A stretch of DNA of 64,000 nucleotides. Source: Halomarina ordinaria (GTDB lineage: Archaea > Halobacteriota > Halobacteria > Halobacteriales > Haloarculaceae). Positions 42,600-51,415 of this stretch are shown here, piece by piece. The stretch's first letter is position 1, and each line of letters begins with the position of its first letter. A program made the translations under genes and the position numbers. The notes below the pieces were generated by a model. It had not been told where the DNA came from, did not search any database, and was given only the letters and a program-made list of their open reading frames with translations. Location: assembly GCF_030553305.1 (NCBI RefSeq), contig NZ_JARRAH010000003.1, positions 62,001-126,000 of the forward strand. The letters run 5' to 3'.

Positions 42600-43812
42600 A
42601 CGTCGCACCCTCCACGAGGTGCTCCTCGACGGCGTCGAGGTCGAGCGTGACGCCGAGTCCCGGCTTCTCCGGAACCTCGGCGTACCCGTCCTCGATGACG
42701 TCCTCCTCGACGAGGTCCGACCACCAGCCGAGTTCGTAGGAGTGGTACTCCACCGCGAGGGAGTTCGGAATCGCCGCGCCGACGTGGACGCTCGCCATCG
42801 TCCCGATGGGCGAGGAGACGTTGTGCATCGCCACCGGGACGTAGTAGAGGTCCGCGAGGTCGGCGATCTTCCGCGTCTGGCGCATCCCGCCGACCCGGGG
42901 GACGTCCGGCGCGACGATGTCGACCGCCTGCTCTTCGAACAGTCGCCGGTTGCCGTGGGTGCGGTAGACGTTCTCGCCGACGGTGATGGGCGTCGAGGTG
43001 CGCCTCGTGACCTCCGCCTGCACGTCGTGGTTCTCCGGCGGGATCGGGTCCTCCAGCCACCAGACGTCGTACTCCTCGAGGCGCTCCGCGAGTCGGTGCG
43101 CGCTCCCGGCGCTGAACGACCAGTGACAGTCGAAGGCGACGTCGGCGCGGTCGCCGACGCGCTCCGTGACGCGCTCGACGATGTCGGCCTTGTGCTCGAT
43201 CTCCGGGCCGCGGAGGTGGCGGTTTGCGCGGTCCTTCTCGTGGCCCGAGGGGACGTCGAGGTCGAACTTCAGGGCGTCGTAGCCCAGGTCCTCGACGACG
43301 CGTTCGGCCTCGTCGGCACACGCCTCGGGGTCGGCCTCCTCCTCGGTGTGGCAGTCGCAGTAGATCCGCATCTCGTCGCGGTACTTGCCGCCGAGGAGCT
43401 GGTAGGCGGGTACGTCGAGGAGTTTCCCGGCGACGTCGTGCAGCGCGAGTTCGATGCCCGAGATGGCCGAGATGGCCTTCCCGCCGATCGACCCCTCGCC
43501 GGAGAGCTTCTGGACGAGGTGTTCGTACAGGCGGTCGACGTCGAGGGGGTTCTCGCCGACGACGAACGGCGCCATCCGCTCGATGATCTCCCGTTCGCCC
43601 GCCCCCCAGTAGGACTCGCCGTCGCCCACGACGCCGGCGTCGGTGTAGACGCGCACCAGCGTCCACGGGTAGTTCCCGTCGACGATGGTGGTCTGGACGT
43701 CCGTAATCTCGACGTCCCGGGGGCCCCGGGAGTTGGAGACGCCCATGGTTTCGGCGGAGAGGTCGCGCATGGTGTACTCTGCGTTCGGGTCGGAGAGCTG
43801 TCTGTAGTCCAT
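42583..43812 (-). CDS. Enolase-superfamily sugar-acid dehydratase 2
   Basis: A 409-residue mandelate racemase-type enzyme. Lys182-x-Asp184 (LKFD) starts the site, metal ligands are Asp228, Glu254 and Glu280, and the Asp303/His330 dyad follows. Asp228-Cys-His-Trp and GENVYRTHG resemble archaeal aldonate dehydratases such as arabinonate or xylonate dehydratase. The product would be a 2-keto-3-deoxy acid for the FAH dehydratase or the aldolases. AACTTTTGTAGC centred 27 bp upstream supports the ATG at 43812. Its 3' end is repeated in tandem downstream. Confidence 0.9.
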   Translation of the reverse strand: MDYRQLSDPNAEYTMRDLSAETMGVSNSRGPRDVEITDVQTTIVDGNYPWTLVRVYTDAGVVGDGESYWGAGEREIIERMAPFVVGENPLDVDRLYEHLVQKLSGEGSIGGKAISAISGIELALHDVAGKLLDVPAYQLLGGKYRDEMRIYCDCHTEEEADPEACADEAERVVEDLGYDALKFDLDVPSGHEKDRANRHLRGPEIEHKADIVERVTERVGDRADVAFDCHWSFSAGSAHRLAERLEEYDVWWLEDPIPPENHDVQAEVTRRTSTPITVGENVYRTHGNRRLFEEQAVDIVAPDVPRVGGMRQTRKIADLADLYYVPVAMHNVSSPIGTMASVHVGAAIPNSLAVEYHSYELGWWSDLVEEDVIEDGYAEVPEKPGLGVTLDLDAVEEHLVEGATLFDEA

Positions 43813-43911
43813 CTGCGGTCGGAACTCCGGTCGACGCTACAAAAGTTTGTCTGAGGCTGCGGCGGAGACGAGAGGCGAGACGACGGGTGGGTGGTCTCCG
43901 ACTCCGGCCCG

Positions 43912-44955
43912 TCAGTCGCGCAGGGCCGAGACGTCGAAGACGGGTTTACACGTCTCGCCGGCGAGGAACGCCTCGAACGCCGCCTCGGCGTCGAGCAGGC
44001 TGAACCGGTCGTCGAGGAACGTCGCGTGGTCGACGTCGCCCGAGGCGATGAGGCGGAGCGAGCGCTCGAAGTCCTCGTACATCGACGCGTAGGAGCACTG
44101 GAGGTCGATTTCCGCGCGCACGAGCGGCGAGTACGGCATCGTGGTCTCGCCGGTCTGCCCGACGAGGACGATCTGCCCGCCCTTGCGGACCTCCTCGACG
44201 GACATCGGCAGCCCGGAGGGGTGGCCGGTCGTGTCGAACACGACGTCGTAGCCCACGCCGTCGGTCAGGTCGTCGCGGACGGCGTCGAGGTCGTCGGCCT
44301 CGACGTCGACGGTGGCGAAGCCGAGGTCCTCCGCCAGCGGCAGGCGGTAGGCGGCGTCGCGGCCGACGCCGGCGACCACGACGTCGCCGCCCTGCGCCCG
44401 CGCGATCTGCGCCGTGAGGAGGCCGATCGGACCGGGGCCGGCGACCAGGACGCGGTCGCCGGGTCGAACCTCGGAGTTCTCGATCACCGCGCGGGCGCCG
44501 ATGCTCGTCGGTTCGACCAGCGCGGCGTGTCTCGGGTCCATCCCCTCGGGGACGGGGTGGAGGGCCGTCTCGGGGACCGCGACGTACCCCTCGTAGGCGC
44601 CGTCGTGGTCGACGCCGGTGATGACGGCGTTCTGACAGACGTTCTCCTCCCCCATCTCGCACTGATAGCAGGCGCCGCAACCGCGGATGGGACGCTCGAC
44701 GACCCGGTCGCCGACCGCGAACCGCGTGACGTCCGCACCGGTCTCGACGATTCGCCCCGTGTACTCGTGGCCGATGACCGTCGGCAGTTCCATCCGTTCG
44801 AACGCCGACTCGAACTCGTAGATGCCCGCGTCGCTCCCACAGAGGCCCGCGTAGTCCACCTCGACGAGCGCCTCGTCCGGCCCGGGCGACGGTCGCTGCA
44901 GGTCGACGAGTTCCAGGGCTCCACGGCTCCGACTGGTCTTGGCGAGTCCTCGCAT
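43912..44955 (-). CDS. Zinc-dependent medium-chain dehydrogenase (sorbitol/threonine dehydrogenase-like)
   Basis: A 347-residue alcohol dehydrogenase. The catalytic zinc site shows GLCGSDAGIYEF and IGHEYTG, and the structural zinc lobe is CGACYQCEMGEENVC. The Rossmann motif is GPGPIG. It probably oxidises a sugar, polyol or sugar acid with NAD(P). TGTATAGTTC (44979-44988) is 27 bp upstream of the ATG, giving a leaderless transcript. It is flanked by the second enolase and a Gfo-type xylose dehydrogenase, consistent with a first oxidative step for another sugar such as galactose or arabinose. Confidence 0.92.
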   Translation of the reverse strand: MRGLAKTSRSRGALELVDLQRPSPGPDEALVEVDYAGLCGSDAGIYEFESAFERMELPTVIGHEYTGRIVETGADVTRFAVGDRVVERPIRGCGACYQCEMGEENVCQNAVITGVDHDGAYEGYVAVPETALHPVPEGMDPRHAALVEPTSIGARAVIENSEVRPGDRVLVAGPGPIGLLTAQIARAQGGDVVVAGVGRDAAYRLPLAEDLGFATVDVEADDLDAVRDDLTDGVGYDVVFDTTGHPSGLPMSVEEVRKGGQIVLVGQTGETTMPYSPLVRAEIDLQCSYASMYEDFERSLRLIASGDVDHATFLDDRFSLLDAEAAFEAFLAGETCKPVFDVSALRD

Positions 44956-45087
44956 GCGACCGTCTGCGTCATCGCACTGTATAGTTCTGGGGGTTCGTCG
45001 CCGCTCACTCGACGGCGCCTCGAGGAACGGCCGCCGGTTCGACGGCTCCCCCGTCGAGGCGGCGAGGAGGTGGACGCGGTGGTGAGC

Positions 45088-46164
45088 TCAGAGTTCGATT
45101 CGCTCGTCGCGTTCGGCCGACGCGTGGACGGCCGCGATCGTCCGCATGTCCGCCAGACCGTGCCGGCCGTCCGGGAGGATCGGGTCACCCGAGAGGACCC
45201 GGTCCGCGAAGTAGTCGAACTCCTCGCGCATCTCCGCGACCTCGTCGAAGTCCACGTCGTCGACCGTCACCCGGAGGCTCCCCGAAGCGAGGCGGAGTTT
45301 CGCCTCGCCGTGGAACGCCGGGTGGAGTTCGATAGCGCCCTCCGTGCCGACGATCGTGAGCTGTGAGTCCTGCTGGGCGTGCTGGCTGGTGGTACAGAGC
45401 AGCGGGAGGCCGCCCTCGAGCGTGAGCGTCATCGACGCGTACTGATCGGGGACGTCGGCGAACGCCCCGTGCGTGGAGGCCATCCGGGCTCGCACCGCGA
45501 CCGGGTCGCGGTCGAGGAGGAACCGGGCGGTGTTGATGGGGTAGATTCCGAGGTCCATCACGGAGGTGCCGTATCCCGTGACGTCGGGGTCGAGGCGCCA
45601 CTGGTCCGGGTCGGGAATCATCTCGAGGACGGGCTGGGTGTTGTTGCCGTAGGCGTGGACCGGTTCGCCGACGAACCCGTCGTCGAGGAGTTCCTTCGCC
45701 CGCCGGACCGCGGGTTCGGTGTGCATTCGGTAGGCGGTCATCAGCGGCACGCCGCCGGCCTCCGCGGCCTCGACGAGGCGTTCGGCCCGCTCCACGCTGG
45801 CCTCGAGCGGCTTCTCACAGAGGACGGCCTTCCCGAGGTCGGCGGCGGTCTCGACGTACTCGAGGTGGTAGGCGTTGGGGGTACCGACGTAGACGGCGTC
45901 GTACGCCTCGCTCCCGACGCCGTCGTGGTACTCCTCGTAGGTGATGCCCCGATCCGCGTCGTGGCGGTCCGCGAGCCGCGCTGCCTTCTCCCGACTCGAA
46001 CTCACCAGGACGGTCGCCTCGCAGTAGTCGGTCCGTTCGAGCGCCGGGACGACGACGTCGACGGTCCACCACCCCAGACCGATCAGCGCGAACCTGACCG
46101 TGCCCTCCGGGTTCGTCTCCCAGTCTCGCTCGTCGAACCGGCCGATGAGTGCGTGCTCTGTCAC
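45088..46164 (-). CDS. gfo6: Gfo/Idh/MocA-family D-xylose 1-dehydrogenase-like protein
   Basis: A 358-residue oxidoreductase with the NADP-binding segment FALIGLGWWTVDVVVPAL and the catalytic lysine in LCEKPLEA. The lead-in DWETNPEGTVRFALIG is close to the haloarchaeal D-xylose dehydrogenase that opens the oxidative pentose pathway. Start is a GTG at 46164 (reading MTEHALIG), with GACTTTAGTGC about 27 bp upstream, so the long open frame further upstream is not used. The sugar could be xylose, arabinose or glucose. Confidence 0.85.
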   Translation of the reverse strand: MTEHALIGRFDERDWETNPEGTVRFALIGLGWWTVDVVVPALERTDYCEATVLVSSSREKAARLADRHDADRGITYEEYHDGVGSEAYDAVYVGTPNAYHLEYVETAADLGKAVLCEKPLEASVERAERLVEAAEAGGVPLMTAYRMHTEPAVRRAKELLDDGFVGEPVHAYGNNTQPVLEMIPDPDQWRLDPDVTGYGTSVMDLGIYPINTARFLLDRDPVAVRARMASTHGAFADVPDQYASMTLTLEGGLPLLCTTSQHAQQDSQLTIVGTEGAIELHPAFHGEAKLRLASGSLRVTVDDVDFDEVAEMREEFDYFADRVLSGDPILPDGRHGLADMRTIAAVHASAERDERIEL

Positions 46165-46498
46165 GACCGCTCGTTCGAGTGACGGCACTAAAGTCGTACC
46201 GTCCGGCGTCACGTTGGCTCGTTCCGACGGCGACTGACGCGCCGACGGCGACGTCATCGGGAGAACTCTCCCGCCTCTCCGACAGCACGTCGCCCAGCTA
46301 TCGTCTCGTCGACGCTCGCGAACGGCGAGGACCTCCCGGAGGCCGCCTTCGGCGTGGCGAGCGTGGTCGAACTCGAGCCCGACTACTCGCGAGTGACGGG
46401 CAGGCGTCCACCACCGTGGAGACCGCGAGGCGTCTCCGGCGTTTCTCCCCGCTCTCCCCATGAAAACACTCATGCCGGCAGACGAGCGTGACGTCTGT
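46165..46498. other. Divergent intergenic region with a coding-like fragment
   Basis: A 334-bp gap. The promoter of the Gfo-type gene is at 46185-46195. On the plus strand, about 46300-46400 reads IVSSTLANGEDLPEAAFGV and then ASVVELEPDYSRVTG, which has the composition of real haloarchaeal protein although no complete gene surrounds it. It may be a leftover of a deleted gene. Confidence 0.3.
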
Positions 46499-47272
46499 AT
46501 GGGCACGTACTCGCACACGCCGGTGACCGTCGAGGACAAGCGAGCCGTCGTCGTCGGTGGGACGAGCGGTATCGGACAGGCTATCGCCCTCGGGTTCGCC
46601 GCGGAGGGGGCGGACGTGGTCGCGACGAGTCGGGACGAGGCGAAGGTCGAGGAGACGGCGCACGCCATCGAGCAACGGGGGGTCGAGACGGCGCGGGTCA
46701 CCTGCGACGTGACCGACGGCGACTCGCTCGCGCGCGTCCGGGAGACGGTGACCGACGAACTCGGCGGCGTCGACGTCGTCGTCGCGTCGCAGGGAGCCAT
46801 CTCCCGGGCGTCAGTTCGGGACATCTCCGACGACGAGTGGTCGTTCGTCACCGACGTCGCCCTCGACGGCGTCCGCCGCGTCACCCAGACGTTCGCCCCG
46901 GCGCTGGACGACGGAGGGTCGGTCGTCAACATCTCCTCGCTGTCGGCTCGGCTCGCGATGGCGGACCTCCCGGCGTACAGCGCCGCGAAGGGCGGCGTCG
47001 AGGCGTTCACCCGTGCCTCGGCGAAGGAACTCGCCCCGGACGTGCGGGTCAACGCCATCGCGCCGGGGTTCGTCATCACCCCACAGAACGCCGAGACGTA
47101 CGCCGACGGAACCGAGAAACGCGCACGCATCGACGAGCGAACCCCGCTCGGCCGCGTGGCACGTCGCGAGGAGATCGTCGGCGCGGCCGTCTACCTCGCG
47201 AGCGACGCCGCCTCCTTCGTGACGGGGGAGGTGGTGACCGTCGACGGCGGGTTCGCGGACAGCGCTCTCTAG
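46499..47272 (+). CDS. Short-chain dehydrogenase/reductase
   Basis: A 257-residue SDR with the cofactor loop GGTSGIG (residues 20-26), an unusual ASQGA in place of the common NNAG, and the catalytic Ser147, Tyr160 and Lys164 (YSAAK). The C-terminus TGEVVTVDGGF is typical. Start 46499 (MGTYSHTP) is preferred; ATG 46460 is an in-frame alternative. It may oxidise a 2-keto-3-deoxy acid or sugar in the adjacent cluster; the substrate is open. Confidence 0.87.
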   Translation: MGTYSHTPVTVEDKRAVVVGGTSGIGQAIALGFAAEGADVVATSRDEAKVEETAHAIEQRGVETARVTCDVTDGDSLARVRETVTDELGGVDVVVASQGAISRASVRDISDDEWSFVTDVALDGVRRVTQTFAPALDDGGSVVNISSLSARLAMADLPAYSAAKGGVEAFTRASAKELAPDVRVNAIAPGFVITPQNAETYADGTEKRARIDERTPLGRVARREEIVGAAVYLASDAASFVTGEVVTVDGGFADSAL

Positions 47273-47488
47273 ACCCGGTCGGTGCGCTCGGCGAGTGTAC
47301 CGGACGGACCACTAGCGAGACCCTCGACAAGGTCGAGCCTCGCGACGGACGACCCGTCACCGAACGAGGACGGCGGTTCGCCCGGTCGTGGACGAGAATT
47401 CGACCACACACGGTGAGCGACCGGAGCGCGAGCGGTCCCGTCGAACGGTCTACGCGCGTACGTCGACAGCCGAGAGCGGCCCCGGTCC

Positions 47489-48610
47489 TCAGTTCGCGGC
47501 GCAGTTGTTCGGGCCGAGTTCGAGTTCCTCGACGTCGTCGCCCGGCTGCTCCGTGCCCCAGTTGATCCGCTTGATCTCGTTGTAGTTCGCGGGCTCGTCC
47601 GCGAGGCTCTCGACGATGGTTTCGACGAACGCCTCCCGGTCGCCCTCCTCGACGTAGCTGAGCAGTTCGTTCGTCGTCTCCGCCTGCAGCTCCCCGAGTT
47701 CGGTCGCGAGCGGTCGGACGTCCTCCTCGCTGAAGTGCCCGGGGAGGACGACCGTCCCGTCGTCGAGGTCGGTCAGCTCGTCGAGGCTGTCGAACAGCCG
47801 CTCGGCGGCCTCGCGGACGGCGTCCTCGGAGCTGTCCTCGAGGTCGGGCCGACCGACGCTTCGGAGGAACAGCGTGTCGCCGGAGAGGAGCGCGTCGCCG
47901 TACTCGAACGAGACGCTGCCGGGGGTGTGACCGGGCGTGTGGCGGACCGCGAGCTCGCGGTCGCCGACCGGGAGCACGTCGCCGTCGGCGAGCTCGGTCA
48001 CGCGGTCGAGTTCCCCGGCGTCCGCCCCGTGGATGTAGTAGGGAACGTCGAGTTCCCCCGCGAGGCGCCGCGCTCCGGAGACGTGGTCCGCGTGGGCGTG
48101 CGTGTCGGCGACGCCGACGACCTCGAGGTCGCGCTCCTCGGCGGCGTTGAGGTACTCGTCGACGTACTGCGTCGGGTCGACGACGACCGCCTCGTCGCCG
48201 TCGTGGACCAGGTAGGAGACGCACCCGGTCCCAGGGCGAACGACCTGAACGACGCCGTCGACGCCGTCGACGTCGTACTGACGGTGGACGCGCCCCCAGC
48301 CGTTCATCCCGTCGTCGACGGACGTCGCGTCGTAGCCGTGCTCACGGAGGAACTCGGCCGCGCGTGCGGACGTGACGCCGGCGACACAGACGACCACGAT
48401 CTCCTCGTCCGCCGGGAGTTCGTCGAGGTGCGTCTCCAGCGTGGAGTAATCGTAGTCGAGGAGTTCGTCGTAGATGGGGAGGTTCGTGCTGCCGGGAATC
48501 CGCCACTCTTCGAAGTCATCCTCCGGTCTGACGTCGAGCACGAACGGCCCGTCCTCGTCGTCCTGTACCCGTCGTGCGACCGTCGTCGGCTCGCATGTAG
48601 TAGTGCTCAT
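47489..48610 (-). CDS. Rhodanese-metallo-beta-lactamase fusion (persulfide dioxygenase-like) 1
   Basis: A 373-residue fusion. The N-terminal rhodanese has its active cysteine at Cys75 (CVAGVTS). The metallo-beta-lactamase domain follows from about residue 120, with HAHADH at 171-176, His228, Asp245 and His292, the ligand set of ETHE1-like persulfide dioxygenases. The last residues GPNNCAAN place a cysteine (Cys370) near the C-terminus. ETHE1 enzymes oxidise glutathione or low-molecular-weight persulfide to sulfite. ATTTAAG at about 48638-48646 is the TATA box for the ATG at 48610. It heads the sulfur island. Confidence 0.88.
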   Translation of the reverse strand: MSTTTCEPTTVARRVQDDEDGPFVLDVRPEDDFEEWRIPGSTNLPIYDELLDYDYSTLETHLDELPADEEIVVVCVAGVTSARAAEFLREHGYDATSVDDGMNGWGRVHRQYDVDGVDGVVQVVRPGTGCVSYLVHDGDEAVVVDPTQYVDEYLNAAEERDLEVVGVADTHAHADHVSGARRLAGELDVPYYIHGADAGELDRVTELADGDVLPVGDRELAVRHTPGHTPGSVSFEYGDALLSGDTLFLRSVGRPDLEDSSEDAVREAAERLFDSLDELTDLDDGTVVLPGHFSEEDVRPLATELGELQAETTNELLSYVEEGDREAFVETIVESLADEPANYNEIKRINWGTEQPGDDVEELELGPNNCAAN

Positions 48611-49000
48611 AACAACCACAACTATACACTACAGCTACTTAAATCAGTTGGCTTCGCGGGCGTGTCGACAAGACGTGGTGCACCGACCGCAGTGGTCCCC
48701 TCGTTCCGTCGAGCGAAGGCGGTGCGGTGCTCGGAGGAGGGGTTTTCCAGATTCGTTCACCCTCGCTACCCCCATCACGTCGCGGGTTCCAGTCCCGACG
48801 GGGCGACCGACGAAACCGGCGTCGACGGTCGGTGTGAGTAGCCTCCCGGCACGAACCGCCCCGTTGTCGTCGCTCCCCGTCGGCCGTTCGCGCGTTCGAC
48901 TCCGAACGGCGTCGTCACTGAGTCCACACCTAATGATTCAGCAGTTATGCAATATTAATCGCGAGGAGCGTCCGCGTCCGACCGTCGCGAGAGGCGTGCG
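48611..49000. other. Intergenic stretch without a supported gene
   Basis: A 390-bp gap between the first rhodanese-lactamase gene and the YeeE pair. The TATA box of the former is near 48640. A tRNA T-arm-like sequence at about 48783-48797 has no matching tRNA around it. Confidence 0.3.
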
Positions 49001-49477
49001 TCAGTCGGTGGAGACGGTGTCCACCGTGTCGGTCTCGTCCGTCCCGGAGGAGCGGGCGAACCCCTGGACGTAGGCGCCGAGGAACATCCCGGCGATGGCC
49101 CAGAGGATAGTGAGGTTCCCGATACCGACGCTCGCGTACGCGGCGCCCGGACAGATACCCGAGAGCCCCCAGCCGACGCCGAAGACGACCCCGCCGATGG
49201 GGACGTTCCGGTCCATCGTCTTCAGGCGGCGGGTGTAGCCGCGGCCGGTGAGCGGCGCGCGGTCGAGGAACCGCGTCGCGCCGAAGAACGTGAGGGCCGA
49301 GACGACGGCGGCACCGCCCATCACGAACAGCAGACCGAGGTCCTCGAACTGGAGGAAGTCCAGAACGATTTCGGGTTTCGCCATCCCGCTGAGGGCGAGG
49401 CCGAAGCCGAAGACCAGGCCGCCCAGGAGGACCACGAGGGTGAACGCGAGACCGCGCCCGTCGTCGTCGGCGCTCAC
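49001..49477 (-). CDS. YeeE/YedE-family membrane protein, second half of a split transporter
   Basis: A 158-residue membrane protein with about four segments. GLSGICPGAAYASVG carries the conserved cysteine (Cys109) of the second repeat of YeeE/YedE sulfur transporters. The start is a GTG at 49477 (reading MSADDDG), which overlaps the stop of the partner gene by 4 bp, so the pair is translationally coupled. In bacteria YeeE (TsuA) imports thiosulfate as a single chain; here the two repeats are separate proteins. Confidence 0.88.
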   Translation of the reverse strand: MSADDDGRGLAFTLVVLLGGLVFGFGLALSGMAKPEIVLDFLQFEDLGLLFVMGGAAVVSALTFFGATRFLDRAPLTGRGYTRRLKTMDRNVPIGGVVFGVGWGLSGICPGAAYASVGIGNLTILWAIAGMFLGAYVQGFARSSGTDETDTVDTVSTD

Positions 49478-49971
49478 GGCGTCACCCCCAGCGCGGCGAC
49501 GACCTGCGCCGTCCCGATGGCGACGGCCATGAACGTCGCGACGTTGACCAGTGAGGTCCCGGAGAGCGACCCGACCCCGCAGACGCCGTGGCCGGAGGTA
49601 CACCCCTTCCCGAGGCGCGTGCCGACGCCGACGAGGACGCCCCCGACGAACAGCCGCCACGGCTGGACCTCAGTCGTCCAGCCGAACTCGCCGAACGCGA
49701 GGGCGTACACCGCGGCGCCGCCGACGATGCCGGCGGTGAAGACGACGCGCCAGTCGCGCGAGGCGAGGTACTTCGCCCGGTTGAACCGGGGGACGTCCGA
49801 GACGTACGACAGCGTGGACTCGAGGAACGTACTCGCGCCCGCGATGATGCCGGTCCCGAGGTAGATGGTCGCGACGCCGAGTCCGATGAGCAGTCCGCCC
49901 GCGGCGTACTGGGCGATACCTCGCGGGAACAGCTCCGCCAGCGCGACCAGCGGGAGTGGTGAGAGCGTCAT
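49474..49971 (-). CDS. YeeE/YedE-family membrane protein, first half of a split transporter
   Basis: A 165-residue membrane protein with about four or five segments. GKGCTSGHGVCGVGSLSG holds Cys124 and Cys131, the signature cysteines that pass thiosulfate or sulfane sulfur through YeeE. It starts 25 bp after the second rhodanese-lactamase gene on the same strand and overlaps the partner gene by 4 bp, so the three form one operon. Transport of thiosulfate or another reduced sulfur compound is likely. Confidence 0.9.
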   Translation of the reverse strand: MTLSPLPLVALAELFPRGIAQYAAGGLLIGLGVATIYLGTGIIAGASTFLESTLSYVSDVPRFNRAKYLASRDWRVVFTAGIVGGAAVYALAFGEFGWTTEVQPWRLFVGGVLVGVGTRLGKGCTSGHGVCGVGSLSGTSLVNVATFMAVAIGTAQVVAALGVTP

Positions 49972-49996
49972 TGGTTCGTGCGGAGCGCCTCCATGG

Positions 49997-51184
49997 TCAG
50001 TCGCTCGTCATCGCGTCGCTGCTCGCGGCGCAGTTGTTCGGGCCCAGTTCGAGTTCGAACGCCTCCTCGTCGGCCGTGTCCCGTCGACCGAGGTTCGTCG
50101 CGATGATCTCCTCGTAGTTCGCCGGGCGCGGGGGCATGTCCGAGAGGATGAACTCGACGAACGACTCGCGGTCCATCGACAGCGCGTCCATCCGCTCGAC
50201 CAGGTCGCCGAGGCGTGCGGTGTGCGTCCCGTCCGCCCGGGCGGTCGCGGCGTCACTGAAGTGTGCGGGCGCGACCAGCACGTCGTCGTCGAGGGACAGC
50301 ACGGTCGACTGGAGCGTCTCGTGCAGTTCGCCGGCGGCCGCGCGGGCCGCCTCTTCGTCGGCGCCCTCGAGGTCGGGACGGGCGACGCTCTCGGTGAACA
50401 GTCCGTCGCCGGTGAGGAGCACCGAGCCGTCGACGAGGTAGGAGGTCATCCCGGAGGTGTGACCGGGCGTGTGGAGCACGTCGACCTCGACGTCACCGAT
50501 CGAGAGCACGTCGCCGTCGGCGACGGTCTCGTAATCGACGTCGTACTCGACGCCGCGCTCGACCGCCGGTTCGGGGAGGACGACGCGAGCGCCCGTCTCG
50601 GCGGCGAGTTCGCGGGCGCCGCTCACGTGGTCGGCGTGGACGTGCGTGTCGAGCGCGTAGGTGACCTCGGCGCCCATCGCACGGGCGTCCTGAACGTACT
50701 CGTGGACGAACGCCCGGAGGGGGTCGACGACGGCGGCCTCGCCGTCGCTGACGACCATGTAGGCCAGGCAGCCACTGGAGGGTCGCTGGTACTGCGCGAC
50801 CGTCGCGTCCGTGTCGACGGCCAGTTCGTGGTACTCGTAGAGACGCGCCCAGCCCTGCATCCCGCGTTCGAGGTTCACGGCGTCGCGGCCCGCGTCGACC
50901 AGTTGCCCGGCGACGTACTCGCTCGACCCGCCCTTCGCGCAGACGACGACCGTCGGGTCGCCCGCGGGGATACGGTCGAGGTGGTCGTCGACCCCCTCGA
51001 GCAGTTCGAAGTAGGAGACGTTGACGACCTCCACCGAGTCGCCGTCGATGTGCCACTCCTCGAACTCGCTCGTCGCACGCACGTCGAGGAGCGTTACGGG
51101 CTCGCCGTCGTCGATGCGCCGCTTGAGCGTCTCGGGGGCGACCGATGCCACGTCCGCGTCCGGGTCGGGAAACGTATCGTCCAT
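49997..51184 (-). CDS. Rhodanese-metallo-beta-lactamase fusion (persulfide dioxygenase-like) 2
   Basis: A 395-residue paralogue of the gene at 47.5-48.6 kb, with the same order: rhodanese Cys82 (CAKGGSS), then HVHADH at 181-186, His242, Asp260 and His308. GPNNCAAS near the end repeats the C-terminal cysteine motif (Cys385), here with nine more residues. The likely function is oxidation or transfer of persulfide sulfur. It starts the operon with the YeeE pair. CCTTATGTACG at about 51210-51220 is its TATA box. Confidence 0.88.
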   Translation of the reverse strand: MDDTFPDPDADVASVAPETLKRRIDDGEPVTLLDVRATSEFEEWHIDGDSVEVVNVSYFELLEGVDDHLDRIPAGDPTVVVCAKGGSSEYVAGQLVDAGRDAVNLERGMQGWARLYEYHELAVDTDATVAQYQRPSSGCLAYMVVSDGEAAVVDPLRAFVHEYVQDARAMGAEVTYALDTHVHADHVSGARELAAETGARVVLPEPAVERGVEYDVDYETVADGDVLSIGDVEVDVLHTPGHTSGMTSYLVDGSVLLTGDGLFTESVARPDLEGADEEAARAAAGELHETLQSTVLSLDDDVLVAPAHFSDAATARADGTHTARLGDLVERMDALSMDRESFVEFILSDMPPRPANYEEIIATNLGRRDTADEEAFELELGPNNCAASSDAMTSD

Positions 51185-51415
51185 CTGTACCCCCTGCTAC
51201 TGGCCGCTCGTACATAAGGGTTCGGAGAGTAATTCCACTATAGTACAATACTATTTCTCCCTCCGTGGCCAGAAACGCGTCTACGAGGCGCTACACGCCG
51301 TCCATAGCCAGCACACTCTGAGCTACTCGTGCTTAGTTTTCCCACGGACCGACAAGCTTTTTACCGACACACGAGTATGGTGCTGTAAGCCCAATACGGA
51401 ACAGGCGAATCCACT
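51185..51415. promoter_or_regulatory. Divergent promoter region of the sulfur operons with inverted repeat
   Basis: A 230-bp divergent region. A perfect inverted repeat ATAGTA-CAA-TACTAT is at 51240-51254, between the TATA box of the rhodanese-lactamase operon and the TusA side, where GCTTTTTACC (near 51355) is TATA-like. The repeat is a good candidate operator for a sulfur-responsive regulator. Confidence 0.45.

Noticed and set aside
48783-48797. tRNA T-arm-like CGGGTTCCAGTCCCG
   Set aside because: No acceptor stem, D-arm or anticodon arm can be folded from the sequence on either side, so it is likely chance.
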